Shown here one piece after another: positions 61,643 to 64,000 of a stretch of DNA of 64,000 bases; positions within the stretch are counted from its first letter, which is position 1, and the number at the start of each line of letters is the position of its first letter. The notes below the pieces were generated by a model. The model searched no databases and was not told where the DNA came from. It saw nothing but the letters and a program-made list of their open reading frames with translations. A program made the translations under genes and the position numbers. The stretch spans positions 94,453 to 158,452 of the forward strand of contig JAQFVV010013319.1 in the NCBI GenBank assembly GCA_028023455.1, read 5' to 3'. This DNA is from Epiperipatus broadwayi (lineage: Eukaryota; Onychophora; Udeonychophora; Euonychophora; Peripatidae).

Positions 61643-64000
61643 ATGGCTCCTTTTAAATTTCCTTGTGGTTTGTGTTTGTCTGATATTTTTGGTAGACAAT
61701 AATTTTTAAAATGCTTGGGTTTTTGTGGCCTTAGATACCATATAGTATGTTATAATTTATTTAATAAAGATAGTTCCATTGATTCTATTAATAATACCTC
61801 TGAATTTTTATGTGAATACTGTAGCTCTTATTATAAGAAGGTTTCGGTAATTTTGAATTCTTATGTCTCCCAAATTTCTACAATGAATTCATCTCTTTCT
61901 GTTTTATCTGATACTGATATAATCTCTGATTCTAGCTCAGTTTCATCTGTTTATAAAGTCTGTTCTATTGTTATATTGGATCCTATTAACTATATCAATT
62001 GTTATGGTCAATGTCAGGGGAAGTTTCATACCTCTTGTCTTAAATTAAGTAAAGTTGATGCTGATATTTTTCGTACGATTGGTTCTGGATTCTATAAATG
62101 TATAGAGTGTAATAATATGTCTAAGGTTTTTTTGGCAGATAATATTGCTGATAAGCCTGTTTTAGATGATGAGTTTGAGATAATTAGGTCAACTAAATAT
62201 ATGGATGATGAAATTGGTGGAGATATTTGTGTTAGAAATTTTATTGTAAATGAATTTGATAAAAATAAAGATTTTTTGTCCTTACAGTATCTTTCTAATG
62301 CAGATGTTGATTTATCTTTTAATAATGGGAATAATGGGAATAGTGGGAATAATTATGTTGAAAATGAATTTGACAAAGATAAAATTGATAATGGAAATAA
62401 TAATGTTGGAAGCTCTCCTGTAAATGAATGTGACAAATATAAAACTGCTTTATTATTAGATGATCTTTCTAATGTTGATGCTGATTTATCCCCTAATAAT
62501 ATTGACTTATTTCCTAATAATATTGACTTATTTCCTAAGATTGGAAATAATAGTTTTGGAAAGTTTGCTATAAATGAGTTTGACAATAATAAAGCTGTTT
62601 CTAATATAGATGTTGATATGGATTTATCCACTAATAATATTGACTTGTTTCCTAAGATTGGAAATAATAATATTGGAAACTTTGCTGTTAATGAATTTGA
62701 CTCTGCTAATAATTTTGAGAATATAGATAGTTTAATTTACAGAGTTATTCATGATTCTAGTAATTTTTCTTTTGAAATGAATAATGTTGAGAATATAGAT
62801 AGTTTAATTGACAGTGTTATTCATGATTCTAGTAATTTTTCTTTTGAAATGATTTTATCTCTTCCAATTTCTTTTATATATAATTTAATAATTAAAATGT
62901 CTCATCGTTGTAGAAATTTTTCAAGTATCAAAGATAAACTTATTAATACTATTGATATTGGTACTCAATGCATGTTATCATCTTCTGAATATCCTGATCA
63001 AATTTTTAGTTCTATTCCTGGAGATTATTCCTCTGCTATTGAAGGTGGTAACAACGTATGTTCATCTTCATCCAATTGCCTTGAAGATCTTGGTAAAAAT
63101 GTTAATACTAATGATATTGGCACTAAATGCATGTTGTCATCTTCTGAATATCCTGATCAAATTTTTAGTTCTTCCATTGCTAGAGATCATTTCACTGCTA
63201 TTGAAGATGGTAACATTGTATGTTCATCTTCAGCCTATTGCCTCGAAGATCTTGGTGAAAATGTCAAATTAGATGATTGTGTTCCTGAAGTTAATTTAGT
63301 TAATGATGAAATTAATTATAATAATAATAATGTATGTAGGAATTTGCCTCATTCCAAATTTAAAAGTAGATGTTTTTATAACTCATCCTGGCTTGAGGTA
63401 AATTCCATTAGTGATTGCTTTTCTGATTCTGGTTTTTTTTCTCATGGTAAATTTAAATCACCAATTTTTTTTTTTATGGGGAAAAGAGATAATGGAGGTT
63501 TTCCTGTTATTTTATCTTCTTTACAGTCTGTGAAATCTAAAATACTAAATTATCTGGCTGTAGTTCCTAAATTCATTCCAACTCATAATTTACAGAGTGC
63601 TTCTTTTATGGACAAAAAATATAATGGAGGTTTTCCTGTTAATTTATCTTCTCTAAAGTCTATTAATCATAAAATTCTTAATTATCCAGATATTTCTCCC
63701 AAATTGATTCCTGCCTATAGATCACATTCACTTAACTTTAATTCAAATAGTAACTATCAGATAAATCATTCTGGATACTCCTCTTTATCTTCTAGTAAAA
63801 ATGACTTTTTAAGAATTAGAAAAATTAATATTTCTGATGGATTTAATAAATCTAATTTTGCAAATGTTCATTCTAAGTCTGTTAGACATAAAATTCTTAA
63901 TTATCCGGATATTGCTCCCAAATACATTCCAGCTTATAGGTCACATTCACTTGACTTTCATTCAAATAGTAACTATCTGATAAATCATTCTGGATACTAC
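61643..64000 (+). CDS. Long PHD-finger, Asn/Ser-rich frame, probable LINE ORF1 (runs off the edge)
   Basis: From ATG at 61643, preceded by an in-frame TAG, the frame is open to the last base of the window except for one TAA at 61700-61702. I checked every codon; about 785 codons are visible and the 3' end is missing. Downstream of the TAA the first ATG is at 61883. Two PHD-like zinc fingers are visible. The first is CGLC...KCLGFCGLRYHIVC...CEYC (about 61664-61834), with the TAA inside it. The second is INCYGQCQGKFHTSCLKL...YKCIEC (about 62002-62112), where the first Cys pair looks incomplete. The rest is Asn, Asp and Ser-rich and built of nested repeats. PHD-like fingers are known in ORF1 proteins of some CR1/Jockey-type LINEs, which is my preferred reading. 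A repetitive host protein is the alternative. An RT frame would be expected beyond the edge. Confidence 0.7.
62499..62690 (+). repeat. In-frame repeat inside the long frame: NNIDLFP units
   Basis: NNIDLFP occurs three times (about 62502-62522, 62517-62537 and 62632-62655). The first two are back to back with a 21-bp period. The second and third are each followed by KIGNN, a short spacer, and a FA.NEFD word. Both sit within a larger duplicated block of roughly 120 bp. Confidence 0.85.
62719..62862 (+). repeat. In-frame 72-bp tandem duplication
   Basis: NIDSLI..VIHDSSNFSFEM occurs twice in succession, and the DNA copies are almost identical. The 24-codon period keeps the frame open. Confidence 0.9.
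62956..63270 (+). repeat. In-frame duplication of about 156 bp
   Basis: Two copies share IGT.CMLSSSEYPDQIFSS, then AIE.G.N.VCSSS..CLEDLG.NV. The period is a multiple of three, so the frame survives. A second frame across the same region (62952-63272) is a by-product of this duplication. Confidence 0.9.
63490..64000 (+). repeat. In-frame repeat family, three copies, at the edge
   Basis: KILNY followed by P.FIP, P.LIP or P.YIP occurs in three units (about 63538-63590, 63673-63780 and 63886-64000). The last two extend through AYRSHSL.F.SNSNY.INHSGY. The first two are preceded by NGGFPV.LSSL. The last copy is cut by the window edge. Confidence 0.88.

Noticed and set aside
62353-62631. Minus-strand frame of 92 codons
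   Set aside because: It is antisense to the long plus-strand frame, whose zinc fingers and in-frame duplications show the true strand.
62952-63272. Plus-strand frame of 106 codons with an internal repeat
   Set aside because: Its repeat is the shifted reading of the duplication that lies in the longer open frame.

Overview
The window is nuclear DNA from a eukaryote, most likely an invertebrate animal. It is strongly AT-rich by eye and full of microsatellites: (GATA)n, (TA)n, (ATT)n of about 317 bp, and (CA)n. It carries animal-type retroelements: EN-RT LINEs related to the RTE / 'craniofacial development protein 2-like' group, a Penelope-like element with a GIY-YIG domain, a Ty3/Gypsy-type LTR element, and SINEs with tRNA-Gly and other tRNA heads. 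I cannot name the species. I found no host protein-coding gene, rRNA, intact tRNA or CRISPR array. Nearly everything supportable is a mobile element, its remains, or simple repeat.

Layout. 1-8.4 kb: AT-rich filler with an 87-bp-armed perfect hairpin (3.5 kb) and a roughly 0.5 kb GATA array. 8.4-13.4 kb: two tRNA-derived SINE heads and a decayed LINE on the minus strand (endonuclease, RT, C-terminal Cys/His tail). 16.7 kb: a nested hairpin. 19.2 kb: a fold-back element with tRNA-like arms and a hammerhead ribozyme on the minus strand. 23.2-24.6 kb: a second decayed minus-strand LINE. 26-30.6 kb: GC-richer islands, one with a TATA box, plus a perfect 174-bp hairpin at 28.2 kb. 31.4 kb: a 445-bp inverted-repeat element with a canonical hammerhead ribozyme. 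33.7-43.0 kb: a complete LTR-to-LTR element of about 9.3 kb with very large LTRs (about 2.75 kb) and no RT, RNase H or protease. 43.0-45.25 kb: a broken Penelope-like element on the minus strand. 47.87-48.77 kb: a 0.9 kb fold-back element with tRNA-like sequences and a hammerhead. 50.5-53.3 kb: a 2.77 kb terminal-inverted-repeat element filled with a G/T-skewed tandem repeat. 56.0 kb: a tRNA-derived retrocopy with poly(A) and a 13-bp target-site duplication. 60.46-60.78 kb: a giant (ATT)n. 61.64 kb to the right edge: a reading frame of more than 760 codons that runs out of the window. It has two PHD-like zinc fingers and nested internal repeats, and is probably ORF1 of a LINE.

The most interesting signal is a set of three well-formed type I hammerhead ribozymes, two in one element family and one in a second family. 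In one family the ribozyme sits next to a tRNA-type B box inside fold-back elements. This recalls the Schistosoma Sm-alpha SINE-like ribozyme repeats and the metazoan retrozymes, but the fold-back architecture differs. Second are the pol-less LTR element with giant LTRs and repeated primer-binding-site-like motifs, and the long repeat-built zinc-finger frame at the right edge.
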